The notes under the pieces: generated by a model
Told to the model about the DNA's origin: nothing
What the model saw: only the letters and a program-made list of their open reading frames with translations
Database searches by the model: none
Assembly (NCBI GenBank): GCA_028287505.1
Contig: JAQBPN010000019.1
Location: 1-64,000 of the forward strand
DNA: 64,000 nucleotides
Direction: 5' to 3'
Source of the DNA: Fibrobacterota bacterium
Lineage (GTDB): Bacteria; Fibrobacterota; Fibrobacteria; UBA11236
Position numbers and translations under genes: made by a program
Part shown: piece after piece, positions 54,206 to 63,425 of the stretch
Layout: the number at the start of each line of letters is the position of its first letter
Numbering within the stretch: position 1 is the first letter of the stretch

Positions 54206-54981
54206 CCTTTTTCTCCATTGATGGCGGATTGAATCCGGCGGAAGCCGGTACGGCAGGTTTCTCCCAGCAGCAGGAAGTCCACGCTATAGGCCACGAATCC
54301 ATATCCGTCGGCAAGCCGGTTCTTCACTTCGTCGGGTTCGGGCTGGACGACGTGCACGCCCGCGGTATGGGATTTGGCGAACCCTTTGATTTTTTCCAGG
54401 GCGGCGACCATGCGCGGATTCGCGAAATCGCCGGGAGTGCCCAGGGAGGCGGAAAGATCATAGGGGCCGATGATGAATCCGTCGACGCCCTTGACCGCGA
54501 GGATTTCCTCGAGGTTTTCCACGGCCCGGATATGCTCGACCTGAACGATGACGATCGATCCTTCTTCCAGCCAATCCCGGTATTGGGGGAAACTCGTTCC
54601 ATAGCCCTGGGCCCGCGCCAACCCCACGCCGCGGCGGCCGGTAGGGGGGTATTTTACGGCGTCCACCACCTGCTTCGCCTCTTGGGCCGTGTTGACCATG
54701 GGCACTATCACGCCCTTGGCGCCGCCGTCCATCACGCGCTTTATCTGGGTGGCATCGTTGGCGGACATCCGGACCAGGGGAACGCATCCGCAAAGGTCGA
54801 TGACCCGGATGAGGCCCACGGCCTGGGACATGGAAAGGGGACTGTGCTCCATGTCGACGACCAGCCACTCAAAGCCGGCACGGGACATTATCTCCGGAAT
54901 CGCCTGGTCGGACATGGTAAGCCAGGAACCTATGGATGCCTTGGCTCCGGTCTTTCCGCTCAATTTTTCAAGTAGGTTCAT
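54202..54981 (-). CDS. HpcH/HpaI-family aldolase
   Basis: 259 aa class II pyruvate aldolase. SWLTMSDQAIPEIMSRAGFEWLVVDMEHSP is the characteristic N-terminus. PLVRMSANDATQIKRVMDGGAKGVIVPMV, QVEHIRAVENLEEI (metal-binding Glu) and FIIGPYDLSASLG (metal-binding Asp) are conserved. The family adds pyruvate to aldehydes to give 2-keto-4-hydroxy acids. Placed directly upstream of a CMP-ulosonate synthetase, it may form the carbon skeleton of the activated sugar acid. Confidence 0.88.
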   Translation of the reverse strand: MNLLEKLSGKTGAKASIGSWLTMSDQAIPEIMSRAGFEWLVVDMEHSPLSMSQAVGLIRVIDLCGCVPLVRMSANDATQIKRVMDGGAKGVIVPMVNTAQEAKQVVDAVKYPPTGRRGVGLARAQGYGTSFPQYRDWLEEGSIVIVQVEHIRAVENLEEILAVKGVDGFIIGPYDLSASLGTPGDFANPRMVAALEKIKGFAKSHTAGVHVVQPEPDEVKNRLADGYGFVAYSVDFLLLGETCRTGFRRIQSAINGEKG

Positions 54982-55022
54982 TCTGGAAGACCTGCCTATC
55001 GGTTGAATTCATCTGGAAATCG

Positions 55023-55043
55023 GCCGGGTGCCGGGAGCCCGGC
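55023..55043. terminator. Small GC hairpin after the exporter gene
   Basis: GCCGGG-N9-CCCGGC, 26 nt beyond the exporter stop on the minus strand. No T-tract is present; weak. Confidence 0.3.
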
Positions 55044-55068
55044 GAGTGCGAGTCGATTCCGGCGCGGT

Positions 55069-57354
55069 CTACTTGCTCACCTGGTTGGCCAGGATGATGA
55101 GGGTGATCCCGGCGGTCAAGGTCCCCAACAGGAAGTTGATGTTGGTGGCCCAATTGAACGGCTGGGGCTCCGGACCCTGGGGCACATAGATGACGCTCCC
55201 CGCATCCGGTTTACGGTTGAAGTAGCCGTCCCGGCTGGTCTCCCCGTTCGCATATTGCACCACCACGCGATCCTTTTCGCTCCGGCGCGTGAATCCGCCC
55301 GCTTTTTCGATATAGTACTGGACTGCGGCCCCTTCCTGGATGAGAACGCTGGTTTCGAATCCCACTTCGCCCACCACTTTCACGGTGTTCAGGCGTTCGG
55401 GGACGAAAATGCTGTCGCCGCCCATCAGGGAGATGTTGGCTTTGCTGCGGGGGCTTTCCACGGCTCTTTTGAGATCGACGCCCACGCGGCCCACGCTGTC
55501 CTTGCTGCGGAAGAACCGGCCGCCGCGTACGTATCCGTCATCCTTGAAACCGCCCGCGCGCTCCACCACGGAAGCGAGCTTCTCGCCCGGAAACAGCAGG
55601 GCGTACTTGCCGGGATGCATGAAAAGGCCGTCCAGGGTGACGATCTCCTTTTTGTACCAGCGCGGATCGATGGGGACCTGGACGAAGTCATTGGCTTTGA
55701 GAAGGAACCCGGGTCCGGATTTCGCGAGCCCATCGTCGATATCCAGGGTGATTTGCTCCACTTTCCGCTCGCGGGTGTTTCCCCGGAAGATGATGACGCG
55801 TCCGCTTTCATGATGAGGCAGGAACCCGCCGGCCTGCATCACCAGATCCTTGACCGAGATGCCTTCGCGGAATTCATAGCGGGCGGGATTGAAGATGGCG
55901 CCGGAAATCTGCACGCTGTCCGGCAGGTACATGTCCTTGATGCTATAGAGGATCACGTTGTCCTTCGGCATCAGACGGATGGTTTCCACGTCGGTGCTGT
56001 CCAAAGAGTAGGCCATCAGGCTGCTGGAGCCTTCCGGTTTGAAACGCACCACGTGGACGCGGCCCAGGTAGGCGTCCTCGCGCAGGCCTCCGGCCTTGGC
56101 CACCAATTGCGGGACGGTGTTGATGCCGGTGGCTTCGTAGGCGCCCGGATATTTCACGGGCCCGCTCACGGTGATGAAATTCCGGCTCGTCTCCGTGGAC
56201 TTTTCCACCATGATCCGGTCGCCGTCCCTGAGTTCGATCTTGGCCTTGCCGGAGAGGTATTCCTGCGGCGCCGCCAGGTCCTGGATGTCGAGCTTGCCGT
56301 CCTCGAAGACCCGTTGCAAGGTGAGCTTGTGCGAGGCCGCCGTGACATTGAGCCCGCCGGCGAACTCCAAGAGTTCCTTGACTCCTTCGCCTTTCTTGAG
56401 CTCGTAGGTGGCCGCGCGACCCACGTCGCCATCGATTTCCACCAGCGCTTCGGCCCGGCCGGCGAAGATGATGTCTCCGTCCTGCAAGGCGTCCGGCGTA
56501 AGGTTTTCGCCGTGCATGAGATACTTATAGAGATCCAGGTTGAAACGGCTTCCCGATCGGGTCAAGGTCATATTGCGCACGGTGCCGATATCGGTGGGCC
56601 CCCTGGCGTAATAGAGGGCCGACAATACGCTGGTATGCCCGGTGAACACGTAGCCTCCAGGGACCTTCACTTCGCCGAGGACGAATACGCGGATGGGTCC
56701 GACCTTGCCCAGGGCCACCTCGACATGGGCGGTGCCGCGACTGATGCCGGAATACACCTTGGCCAGGCGTTGCTTGAGGATTTGCCCGGCCTGATCGACG
56801 GTGTTGCCGGCCATGGGCACCACGCCGATGCCTTCCAGGAAAATCTTCCCGTCCTTGTTCACGAGCAGGGAGTATTCCTTTTCCTTGTCTCCCCACATGG
56901 ACACGGTGATCTCATCGCCGGGGCCCAGGATGTAATTCCGGCCCGCCGCTCCGCCCGCGCTGGAGAATGCGCTTCGGTCCACGTTCTGGAAAATCCTCTG
57001 CTCGTACCGTTTGGGCAGATCTCCGCCCCTGGAAATTTTCTTCCGCCCGCGGCCGCCCACGGTATCGCCATAGGCGGCTTGGTTGGCGGCCGTATCCTGG
57101 GGACTGGAAAGCAGCGAGTCCATTCCGGCTCTGTCGCCTTGGTCCGCGCGTTTGGGTTTTCCCAGGGTGGAAGGAATGCCGCGCGACTTTCTTTCGCTGA
57201 GAATCGAATCCGCCTGATCTCCCTCAGTGGACGAAAGCGCTTGCTGCTTTCGGGCCTGGGAGACCTTGTCTTCCAGGCTTTGGCCCGCGCCGAGAATCGG
57301 CAGCAAAAGGAGCCAAGGGAATAGCCTTGATGGGCGTCTGCAAGTTATTGTCAT
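55069..57354 (-). CDS. Wza-like polysaccharide export protein (OPX) with SLBB domains
   Basis: 761 aa. Signal peptide (RLFPWLLLLPILGAGQ), a charged linker, then the polysaccharide export core YILGPGDEITVSMWGDKEKEYSL (about 145-165). Several SLBB-type modules follow (VFVLGEVKVPGGYVFTGHTS, ITVSGPVKYPGAYEATGINT, VQISGAIFNPARYEFREGIS, VKVVGEVGFETSVLIQEG). A hydrophobic helix near the C-terminus (INFLLGTLTAGITLIILANQV) could span the outer membrane, as in Wza. ATG 57354 is the only start giving a signal peptide; the long open frame upstream is a shadow. A TATAAT lies 7 nt before it. Confidence 0.9.
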   Translation of the reverse strand: MTITCRRPSRLFPWLLLLPILGAGQSLEDKVSQARKQQALSSTEGDQADSILSERKSRGIPSTLGKPKRADQGDRAGMDSLLSSPQDTAANQAAYGDTVGGRGRKKISRGGDLPKRYEQRIFQNVDRSAFSSAGGAAGRNYILGPGDEITVSMWGDKEKEYSLLVNKDGKIFLEGIGVVPMAGNTVDQAGQILKQRLAKVYSGISRGTAHVEVALGKVGPIRVFVLGEVKVPGGYVFTGHTSVLSALYYARGPTDIGTVRNMTLTRSGSRFNLDLYKYLMHGENLTPDALQDGDIIFAGRAEALVEIDGDVGRAATYELKKGEGVKELLEFAGGLNVTAASHKLTLQRVFEDGKLDIQDLAAPQEYLSGKAKIELRDGDRIMVEKSTETSRNFITVSGPVKYPGAYEATGINTVPQLVAKAGGLREDAYLGRVHVVRFKPEGSSSLMAYSLDSTDVETIRLMPKDNVILYSIKDMYLPDSVQISGAIFNPARYEFREGISVKDLVMQAGGFLPHHESGRVIIFRGNTRERKVEQITLDIDDGLAKSGPGFLLKANDFVQVPIDPRWYKKEIVTLDGLFMHPGKYALLFPGEKLASVVERAGGFKDDGYVRGGRFFRSKDSVGRVGVDLKRAVESPRSKANISLMGGDSIFVPERLNTVKVVGEVGFETSVLIQEGAAVQYYIEKAGGFTRRSEKDRVVVQYANGETSRDGYFNRKPDAGSVIYVPQGPEPQPFNWATNINFLLGTLTAGITLIILANQVSK

Positions 57355-57361
57355 TTGCGGA

Positions 57362-57392
57362 ATTATAATAATTTTTTCAATCGTTTTGACAA
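57362..57392 (-). promoter_or_regulatory. Candidate promoter of the exporter gene
   Basis: On the minus strand TTGTCA (57392-57387) and a perfect TATAAT (57367-57362) are separated by 19 nt. The -10 box ends 7 nt before the ATG, so transcription would begin at or next to the start codon (leaderless). Confidence 0.45.
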
Positions 57393-57517
57393 GGGGAATC
57401 GCATGCCTGTTTCCGGGAGGATGTGGAATCCGCCGCGAGGGGTTTCCATTAGTCGCTTGGGGTCCCGGTTCCATGGCGTTCGGCAACAGTATAAAAAGTC
57501 CGGCGGCCCGGGACGAT

Positions 57518-59353
57518 TCACTCCGGGATGGACCAGGCCACCCCGGTGGAAACCTGGAAGCGCTCCGCATCGGCGCCGCGGACATGGCCTGCATTGGAAA
57601 GGCTTTGCCAAGCGAAACCCCCATGCAGGGACAGGTCCCGGAACCAGCGGTATTCGCCGTCCACGCGCATCCGGATTTCCCTTTCCACCACGCCCGTAGG
57701 GGAGTCGTGGGCGGTGGAGTAGTAATCCTGATAAGGAGTGGAGACATCGACCTCGCCTTTGGCCAGCAGGGCCGCGGTGAGGGAAAGCCGCGTTTTCCGG
57801 CCGTTCCACGCATCCATCCGGTACCAGTAATCGAATGCGTCTCCGCCCCGCAGGTAACCCAGGGGCCTGTCCACCACGTAGCGGTCCACGAGCAGGGAGT
57901 CCCCGCCGGGCTTGTAATTGCTGGCCAGTATCTGACGCGATACCATGGTATTCAGGGGCTGCAGATACCCGTAGAGGAACGGATCCGTGCGGATAACATG
58001 GAGGCTCTGGGAAAAAATCCAGCCGCGGGCGGAAAAGGAATGGCGCAGGGCGGCCAGGTAACCCAAAAGGGACGCCGTATTGCCGTTACCGTCCTCGGTA
58101 TCGCCGTATTCGAGGTCGTCCATGAAGAGTTCGGCGGCCAGGGAGAAGCCCGCGGGCAGCCTTATGGCTGCGTCCAGGCTGAGCGCGCTGTTGGTGTAGC
58201 CGTCCTTGAAATCGTTGTGGAACACCACGAAGGGACCGGCATCGCGGAAGTCCGGGACCTTGCCGCCTATGATCTGCGTCTCGGTGAGGCCGACGGCCAC
58301 GGGGCCCAGAAAGCCTTCCAATCGATGCGCGAACAGGGTCTTGATCCGCTCCGCGTAGATACGCTTGTGGAAAATGATGGCGCCGTGCCCGGAGCCGTAA
58401 TGCCTTTGCAGGTACTCTTCGGACCCGGGAGGATAGTTTTCGCTGGAGGAATCCCCCTGGGGCGTGCCTGAAAGCCAGGGATTCAGGCTCGATATCAGGA
58501 ATCGATAGCGGGCATGGGGCATTTTCAGGGCGAATTCGGCGCCGTTATGAAAGGGAACCGCGCGGCTCAGGGCCAGGCCGAAGTCCGGGGAAGGCGACCA
58601 ATGCACTTGGAACCGTCCCACGGTAAATGCGAAGTATCCGTTCTCCGCATGGAAATATCCCAGGGAGGGTTCATTCAAATCCACTTCATCGGCCGAAAGC
58701 GGAAGGTTGAGCCCGACGGGATCACGGTCCCAGGCGGCGAGATCGCGCCGCAGTCCCATGCGGAAATACACGAAGGAATGAGGCGTGACGGGGTAGCGGA
58801 GCTCCACTTTCGCGGCCGGAGGCATTTCGTCCCAGGCCTGGGCGATCTCCGGATCCACGCGGATGGAATGCCAGCCCGGCTCGAAGATTTCAAAGGTCCG
58901 CCCCAAGGGGTAGCGTCGTTCCTGGGGGTAGACTCCCAGATCCAGTGTCAGGGAAAAGGGACGGGGGGGCAGTTTCTCCCGGCACTCGTCGCGCAGGGCG
59001 GCCGCAAAGGGTTCTCCCTTTCCCGGGGATCCCGTCGGCGCTTCCCCGACGGCGGCGCAGATGTCTCCGAAGGTCTTGGGCCAGGACATATCGGCAGCGG
59101 GCTTTTTTTCCAGGCTTGAATAGGCATCCCACAACCTTCCCGCGCGATCCCAAGGCTGCACGGATTCGGAGGGCGCCCAGAGCGGATCCTCGCCGTCTCC
59201 AGGGGCCGTCGCGGCGGGCGCCGCGGCCATTGTGGCCGTTGCGGCCATCACCGCCGCCGCCCCTGTCAAAAGGAGAGCGGCCGAAATTATGCTTGTATGC
59301 CGGATCACCAAGGTCAATAATAGCTTTCGCCGCCGCTCCGGGGCCGCATCCAT
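57518..59353 (-). CDS. Wzi-like outer-membrane beta-barrel (second copy)
   Basis: 611 aa. The signal segment (ISAALLLTGAAAVMA) is preceded by a basic N-terminus. The first about 110 mature residues hold a periplasmic-type stretch, then strands of alternating aromatic residues run to the C-terminal STGVAWSIPE. VHWSPSPDFGLALSRAVPFHNGAEFALKM (about 250-280) parallels the WGPG..LLS..PF signature of Wzi, as does the gene at 22907. It is longer than E. coli Wzi by about 130 residues. It lies upstream of the exporter on the same strand, separated by 163 bp. Likely role: holding the exported polymer at the outer membrane. Confidence 0.6.
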   Translation of the reverse strand: MDAAPERRRKLLLTLVIRHTSIISAALLLTGAAAVMAATATMAAAPAATAPGDGEDPLWAPSESVQPWDRAGRLWDAYSSLEKKPAADMSWPKTFGDICAAVGEAPTGSPGKGEPFAAALRDECREKLPPRPFSLTLDLGVYPQERRYPLGRTFEIFEPGWHSIRVDPEIAQAWDEMPPAAKVELRYPVTPHSFVYFRMGLRRDLAAWDRDPVGLNLPLSADEVDLNEPSLGYFHAENGYFAFTVGRFQVHWSPSPDFGLALSRAVPFHNGAEFALKMPHARYRFLISSLNPWLSGTPQGDSSSENYPPGSEEYLQRHYGSGHGAIIFHKRIYAERIKTLFAHRLEGFLGPVAVGLTETQIIGGKVPDFRDAGPFVVFHNDFKDGYTNSALSLDAAIRLPAGFSLAAELFMDDLEYGDTEDGNGNTASLLGYLAALRHSFSARGWIFSQSLHVIRTDPFLYGYLQPLNTMVSRQILASNYKPGGDSLLVDRYVVDRPLGYLRGGDAFDYWYRMDAWNGRKTRLSLTAALLAKGEVDVSTPYQDYYSTAHDSPTGVVEREIRMRVDGEYRWFRDLSLHGGFAWQSLSNAGHVRGADAERFQVSTGVAWSIPE

Positions 59354-59395
59354 CTTTCACATGTATGCTATAATCGGGGAAGTCTGCGATACTCC

Positions 59396-59995
59396 ATGAA
59401 GAACGACGCCACAGCCGAAGCCTTGAAACATTCCCTCGCGGAAGCCCAGGATGCGTTGGAGCGATTCCGTTCCGACGGAACCCAGTTGGCCGCCCTGGCC
59501 GCCATGGCCGGGAGCCTGGCCGCCTGTTTCCGCGCCGGCAACAAAGTGCTCGCCTGCGGCAACGGCGGATCGGCGTGCGATGCCATCCATTTCGCGGAAG
59601 AGTTCACGGGCCGATTCCGGAAGCACCGCCGCGCCCTCCCCGTCATTCCCCTCACGGAAGCGGCGCATCTGACCTGCGTCGCCAACGACTATGGATGGGA
59701 CGAGGTGTTCGCCCGGGGCGTGGAGGCCTACGGCAAGCCCGGGGACCTGCTTTTGGCCATCAGCACCAGCGGCAATTCCGCGAACGTGATAAGAGCCGTG
59801 GAAACCGCCCAGGGACTGGGCATGGGAACCTTGTTGCTGCTGGGCAAGAGCGGCGGAAAGCTCAACGGCGCGGGAACCCATCAGATCCTGGTCGCCTCCG
59901 GGACTACCGAACGGATCCAGGAAATCCACATGCTGGCCCTGCATGTGCTGATCGAAAGCGTGGAGCGCGCGCTCTTTCCCGAAAACTACCCCTGA
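59396..59995 (+). CDS. gmhA: Phosphoheptose (sedoheptulose-7-phosphate) isomerase
   Basis: 199 aa SIS protein. CGNGGSACDAIHFAEEFTGRF (about 60) is the GmhA phosphosugar and metal site; LLLAISTSGNSANVIRAVE and EIHMLALHVLIESVERALF follow with the conserved His/Glu pairs. It converts sedoheptulose-7-phosphate to D-glycero-D-manno-heptose-7-phosphate for lipopolysaccharide core or a heptose-containing glycan. No hldE or waaD neighbour is present. ATG 59396 lies 42 bp from the divergent Wzi-like gene. Confidence 0.9.
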   Translation: MKNDATAEALKHSLAEAQDALERFRSDGTQLAALAAMAGSLAACFRAGNKVLACGNGGSACDAIHFAEEFTGRFRKHRRALPVIPLTEAAHLTCVANDYGWDEVFARGVEAYGKPGDLLLAISTSGNSANVIRAVETAQGLGMGTLLLLGKSGGKLNGAGTHQILVASGTTERIQEIHMLALHVLIESVERALFPENYP

Positions 59996-60042
59996 GCAAA
60001 TAGCTAAAGGGCTAAAGGGCCAAGGGGCAACCAAGTCAAGGG

Positions 60043-62205
60043 CTACGGAGTGGACGCCACCGGCCCCGCATCCGTCCCGGCCACATCCATCGATACCGCG
60101 CCGTCCGCCGCGAATCCGAACGCGGCGCTTCCGGCCGCTCCGTCGATCGCGAATCCTTTCAGGGTCCCGCTCCCCGATCCGTCCGTCCGGAATGAGAATT
60201 TGCCTTGCACCAGGGTCGTCCCCTTCCCGTCCGCGATGGTCTCCAGCAAGCCGTATGCGCCGTCTTCGCGGGCGATGGAGGTCAGGGTGACGGTGGTGTC
60301 GCCGCGCCGCGCCGTCCAGGTAACGCCGCCCGCGCCGGTGAAATAAGTGCCGGAGTCCCCGTCCGTGAGGGCCGTGATGCGGTATCGGTCGCCGCTTTCC
60401 CGGGCGATGAGGATGCGCGTGACCGTGGAATCCCCGCTTGCCGACACACGTCTGGAGACATAGTCTCCGGTGCCGTCCCCGGCCTTGTAAGCGCCCGCGT
60501 GGATGGCATAGGCGGTTCCGCCCGCCGGATTTTCCAGATGACGGACGGTATCCCGGAACAGATTGGTTCCGGCATCGAACCACCCGGAAGCGCGCGTGGC
60601 CTTATCCAGTATGCCTGCGTACACGCAGGCGCCGTCCGGCAGCAGGCGGCCGCTTTCGGTGGCGGAGTCGCCGTCCGGGTAATAGCGACGCTCATCCCAG
60701 GCCCAGAGCTTTTTCCCATGGTCGAAAACATCGCTGCGCCGGAAGCGCTTGATTTTCCGGTCGGCCACCGGGCCGTCCGCCCGCGCGGTCCCGGCGTACT
60801 CCTCTTCCCGCACCAGGACTCCCGCAACCGGTTCCTTTCCGGCAGGGACCGCGGACCCCGCCGCCGTGAACTCTTGGGACGCGTAGATGGGAGTTCCGGC
60901 CTGGCCGGACAAGGTCCGGTCGGACCAAGTCCGATCGGACCACCATGCAATCAGGTCATCGGCCGGATTCTCCGGATCGCCCGGGAGCATCCAGGAAACG
61001 CGCCAGGTCGAGTCGCGTCCGGCGGACAATTCTCCGTTTGCCCCGGCCGCGCCCGGAACCGGGTGGGGCCAGGCATTCCGCTCCCGCACCACCACCGTAT
61101 CCGACCCGTCGATGCCCGTCCCGGCGCGCTTGGGCGCGCGGGTGATCAAGGATTCGCTTCCATCCGGCCGGACGGTCCGCTCCGAATGGAAAAACACGGG
61201 GTTGTCTTCCGCGGTGGCGAAGTCGCCGTCGGCCCCGGGCCCATAGGTCTTCAGGACGCGCAAGGTCGTACCGTCCCCTTCCGCCACGAATGCGTCCGTA
61301 CTGAGGATGGCGCCCGCGCCCGCGGCGGCGCGGAACATATATCCGTCCCCGTCTCCTTCACGGGTTTCCGTCCAGCTTACGATCCTGCCCCCGATGAAGG
61401 TGGACTCGGCGAAGGAGAGCGGCACTCCGTTCCCCAGGCTGTCTTCGGGACCGCCCTGTTCGAGACGCCACACGGTTTTCCGGAGGGTATCGGCGGCGAT
61501 GGCCGTCCATTCCTTGCGGATGCGCAAGGGTTTCCCCGCCCGGGAAGCATTCAGGTCTCCGTCCCCGTCGTCGTCGGCAAGGTCCGTCAGGTATTCGCCG
61601 CCGAAGATATTGCGCACGCGGGTGCAGGAGGAAACCAGGATGGGCGCGCCGGGATCATAGGGCCATCGGTAGACCATGGAGTCCCGGACCAGGGCGTGCA
61701 GCTCCTCTTCCGAATCGTGGAAGACGTGGATCCACCGGACGCGTCCGCTCGCGGTATCGCCGTAGTCGAACCAGGAGGTGTCCCCTTCAAACCAGAGTTC
61801 CGGGGGAACCGCTTCCAGAACCGTCAATGCCTGGTCCGGCTCCCGCGTCTCGCGGACGGGATGGGCGGTGAACGCAGGCGCCGCGCCCGTCCAGGCGCCC
61901 GGGCTTCCGTCCGGATAGGCGAGCGATCCCGGGCCGGTCCGCGCCGGGACCCTGGGCGCCGGGGCCCGGTTCATAAGACCGCTTATCCTGTCCAAAGCGG
62001 CGACGTTCCCGTGGAAGGCGGCGACGTCCGCGCCGGATTTCCTGAGCAGGTTCTCCAGGGAAGCCGTGTCCGGGGCCTTGGTCTCCGAATCGGTGTCATG
62101 GGCGGGCGCGGGGGCGGTTGCCGGGCCGGTGGCGAGGTCGCCGTCGGCTTTCCCGGAACAGGCCGCCAGTAGCGCACAGGTTACCAAGGCCGCCGCGGCG
62201 GACAT
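60043..62205 (-). CDS. Lipoprotein of unknown function
   Basis: 720 aa from ATG 62205 (MSAAAALVTCALLAACSG), with a clear lipobox LAAC. TTG 62217 is in frame four codons earlier. The mature part is acidic, beta-rich and repetitive: recurring strands such as EYLTDLADDDGDGDLNASRAGKP, DGDGYMFRAAAGAG and YISRRVSASGDSTVTRIL-like segments. At least one calcium-loop-like DDDGDGD occurs. No catalytic motif was recognised. It is convergent with gmhA (47-bp gap) and downstream of the nucleotide-sugar genes on the same strand. Probably an outer-membrane-anchored surface protein; not recognised. Confidence 0.75.
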   Translation of the reverse strand: MSAAAALVTCALLAACSGKADGDLATGPATAPAPAHDTDSETKAPDTASLENLLRKSGADVAAFHGNVAALDRISGLMNRAPAPRVPARTGPGSLAYPDGSPGAWTGAAPAFTAHPVRETREPDQALTVLEAVPPELWFEGDTSWFDYGDTASGRVRWIHVFHDSEEELHALVRDSMVYRWPYDPGAPILVSSCTRVRNIFGGEYLTDLADDDGDGDLNASRAGKPLRIRKEWTAIAADTLRKTVWRLEQGGPEDSLGNGVPLSFAESTFIGGRIVSWTETREGDGDGYMFRAAAGAGAILSTDAFVAEGDGTTLRVLKTYGPGADGDFATAEDNPVFFHSERTVRPDGSESLITRAPKRAGTGIDGSDTVVVRERNAWPHPVPGAAGANGELSAGRDSTWRVSWMLPGDPENPADDLIAWWSDRTWSDRTLSGQAGTPIYASQEFTAAGSAVPAGKEPVAGVLVREEEYAGTARADGPVADRKIKRFRRSDVFDHGKKLWAWDERRYYPDGDSATESGRLLPDGACVYAGILDKATRASGWFDAGTNLFRDTVRHLENPAGGTAYAIHAGAYKAGDGTGDYVSRRVSASGDSTVTRILIARESGDRYRITALTDGDSGTYFTGAGGVTWTARRGDTTVTLTSIAREDGAYGLLETIADGKGTTLVQGKFSFRTDGSGSGTLKGFAIDGAAGSAAFGFAADGAVSMDVAGTDAGPVASTP

Positions 62206-62361
62206 GAGCTTTCCCAACGGAACCCCTTGTTCGCCGCGGGCGGATGCGGCGGATATGATTATTCGGGGTGGCGGCGGATTTGAACAAGAAAAGCCAAAGT
62301 TCCGGCGGGGCGGAGAGCGCGAAAGACGGAAAAACGGCGTTTGAGGGGTTTAGGGCAGGGG

Positions 62362-63393
62362 CTAAACCCCGTAGTACCCGCGGTACCAGTCCACGAAGCG
62401 GCCGATGCCGGTCTCCACGGACGTGGCCGGTTTGAAGCCTACGTCCCGCATCAAATCCGCCACGTCCGCTTCCGTGGACGGCACGTCGCCGGGCTGCAGG
62501 GGGAGGAGATTGAGCTGGGCCTTTTTGCCCAGCTTGGCCTCCAGCACGCGGATGAAATGCATCAGCTCCACCGGCGCGCTGTTCCCGATGTTGTAGATGC
62601 GGTAGGGCGCGGCGGCCGTGGAGGGATCGGGGCGGTCCGAATCCCAGGCGGGATCCGGCTTGGGTATCTTGAAGGTTACCCTGTAGACGCCTTCCACGAT
62701 GTCGTCCACGTAGGTGAAGTCGCGCTTGTGATGCCCGCCGTTGAAGACGTCGATGGGTTTGCCCGCCAGGATGTTGGCCGTGAACTTGAACAGGGCCATG
62801 TCCGGGCGGCCCCAGGGACCGTACACGGTGAAGAAGCGGAGCCCCGTGGTGGGAATGCGGAAGAGGTGGCTGTAGGTATGCGCCATCAGTTCGTTGGATT
62901 TCTTGGAGGCGGCGTACAGGCTGAGGGGATGATCCACGTTGTCGTGGACGGAGAAGGGCATGCGGGTATTGGCTCCGTAGACGGAGCTGCTGGAGGCATA
63001 GGCCAGGTGCGCCACCGCATGGGCGCGGCAGGATTCCAGGATGTTGAGGAAGCCGACGATGTTGGCGTCGATGTAGGCGCGGGGATTCTCCAGGCTGTAG
63101 CGCACCCCCGCCTGGGCGGCCAGGTTCACCACGCGGGTGGGCTTGTGGGCGTCGAAGACGCGTTTGACGGCCGCCGCGTCCTCAAGGGCGGCCTGCTCGA
63201 ATACGAAGCCCGGCAGTTTGCGGAGTTGATCCAGCCGCGCCTGCTTCAGCTTGGGATCGTAGTAGTCGTTCAGGTTGTCCAGCCCGGCCACCTTGTGTCC
63301 GCGCTCCAGGCAGACCTTGGCGAGGTGGAATCCGATGAACCCGGCGGCGCCGGTGATGAGCAGGGTTTCTTGGGGCATGGCTTGGCTTTTCAT
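62362..63393 (-). CDS. UDP-glucuronate 4-epimerase-like SDR
   Basis: 343 aa. [36 protein letters not shown] (about residues 15-50) is the hallmark of UDP-glucuronate epimerases. [20 protein letters not shown] with the catalytic Tyr/Lys, and [16 protein letters not shown] are also in place. It produces UDP-galacturonate or a related sugar. It follows the nucleotide-sugar dehydrogenase by 32 bp on the same strand, its logical substrate supplier. ATG at 63393 or, five codons in, [10 protein letters not shown]. Confidence 0.92.
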   Translation of the reverse strand: MKSQAMPQETLLITGAAGFIGFHLAKVCLERGHKVAGLDNLNDYYDPKLKQARLDQLRKLPGFVFEQAALEDAAAVKRVFDAHKPTRVVNLAAQAGVRYSLENPRAYIDANIVGFLNILESCRAHAVAHLAYASSSSVYGANTRMPFSVHDNVDHPLSLYAASKKSNELMAHTYSHLFRIPTTGLRFFTVYGPWGRPDMALFKFTANILAGKPIDVFNGGHHKRDFTYVDDIVEGVYRVTFKIPKPDPAWDSDRPDPSTAAAPYRIYNIGNSAPVELMHFIRVLEAKLGKKAQLNLLPLQPGDVPSTEADVADLMRDVGFKPATSVETGIGRFVDWYRGYYGV

Positions 63394-63425
63394 TCTATCG
63401 GGTGCGTGATCGATGGACGCCCGGC

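Noticed and set aside
57355-57813. Extended N-terminus of the Wza-like exporter
   Set aside because: It overlaps the Wzi-like gene in another frame, has no family similarity, and would bury the signal peptide.
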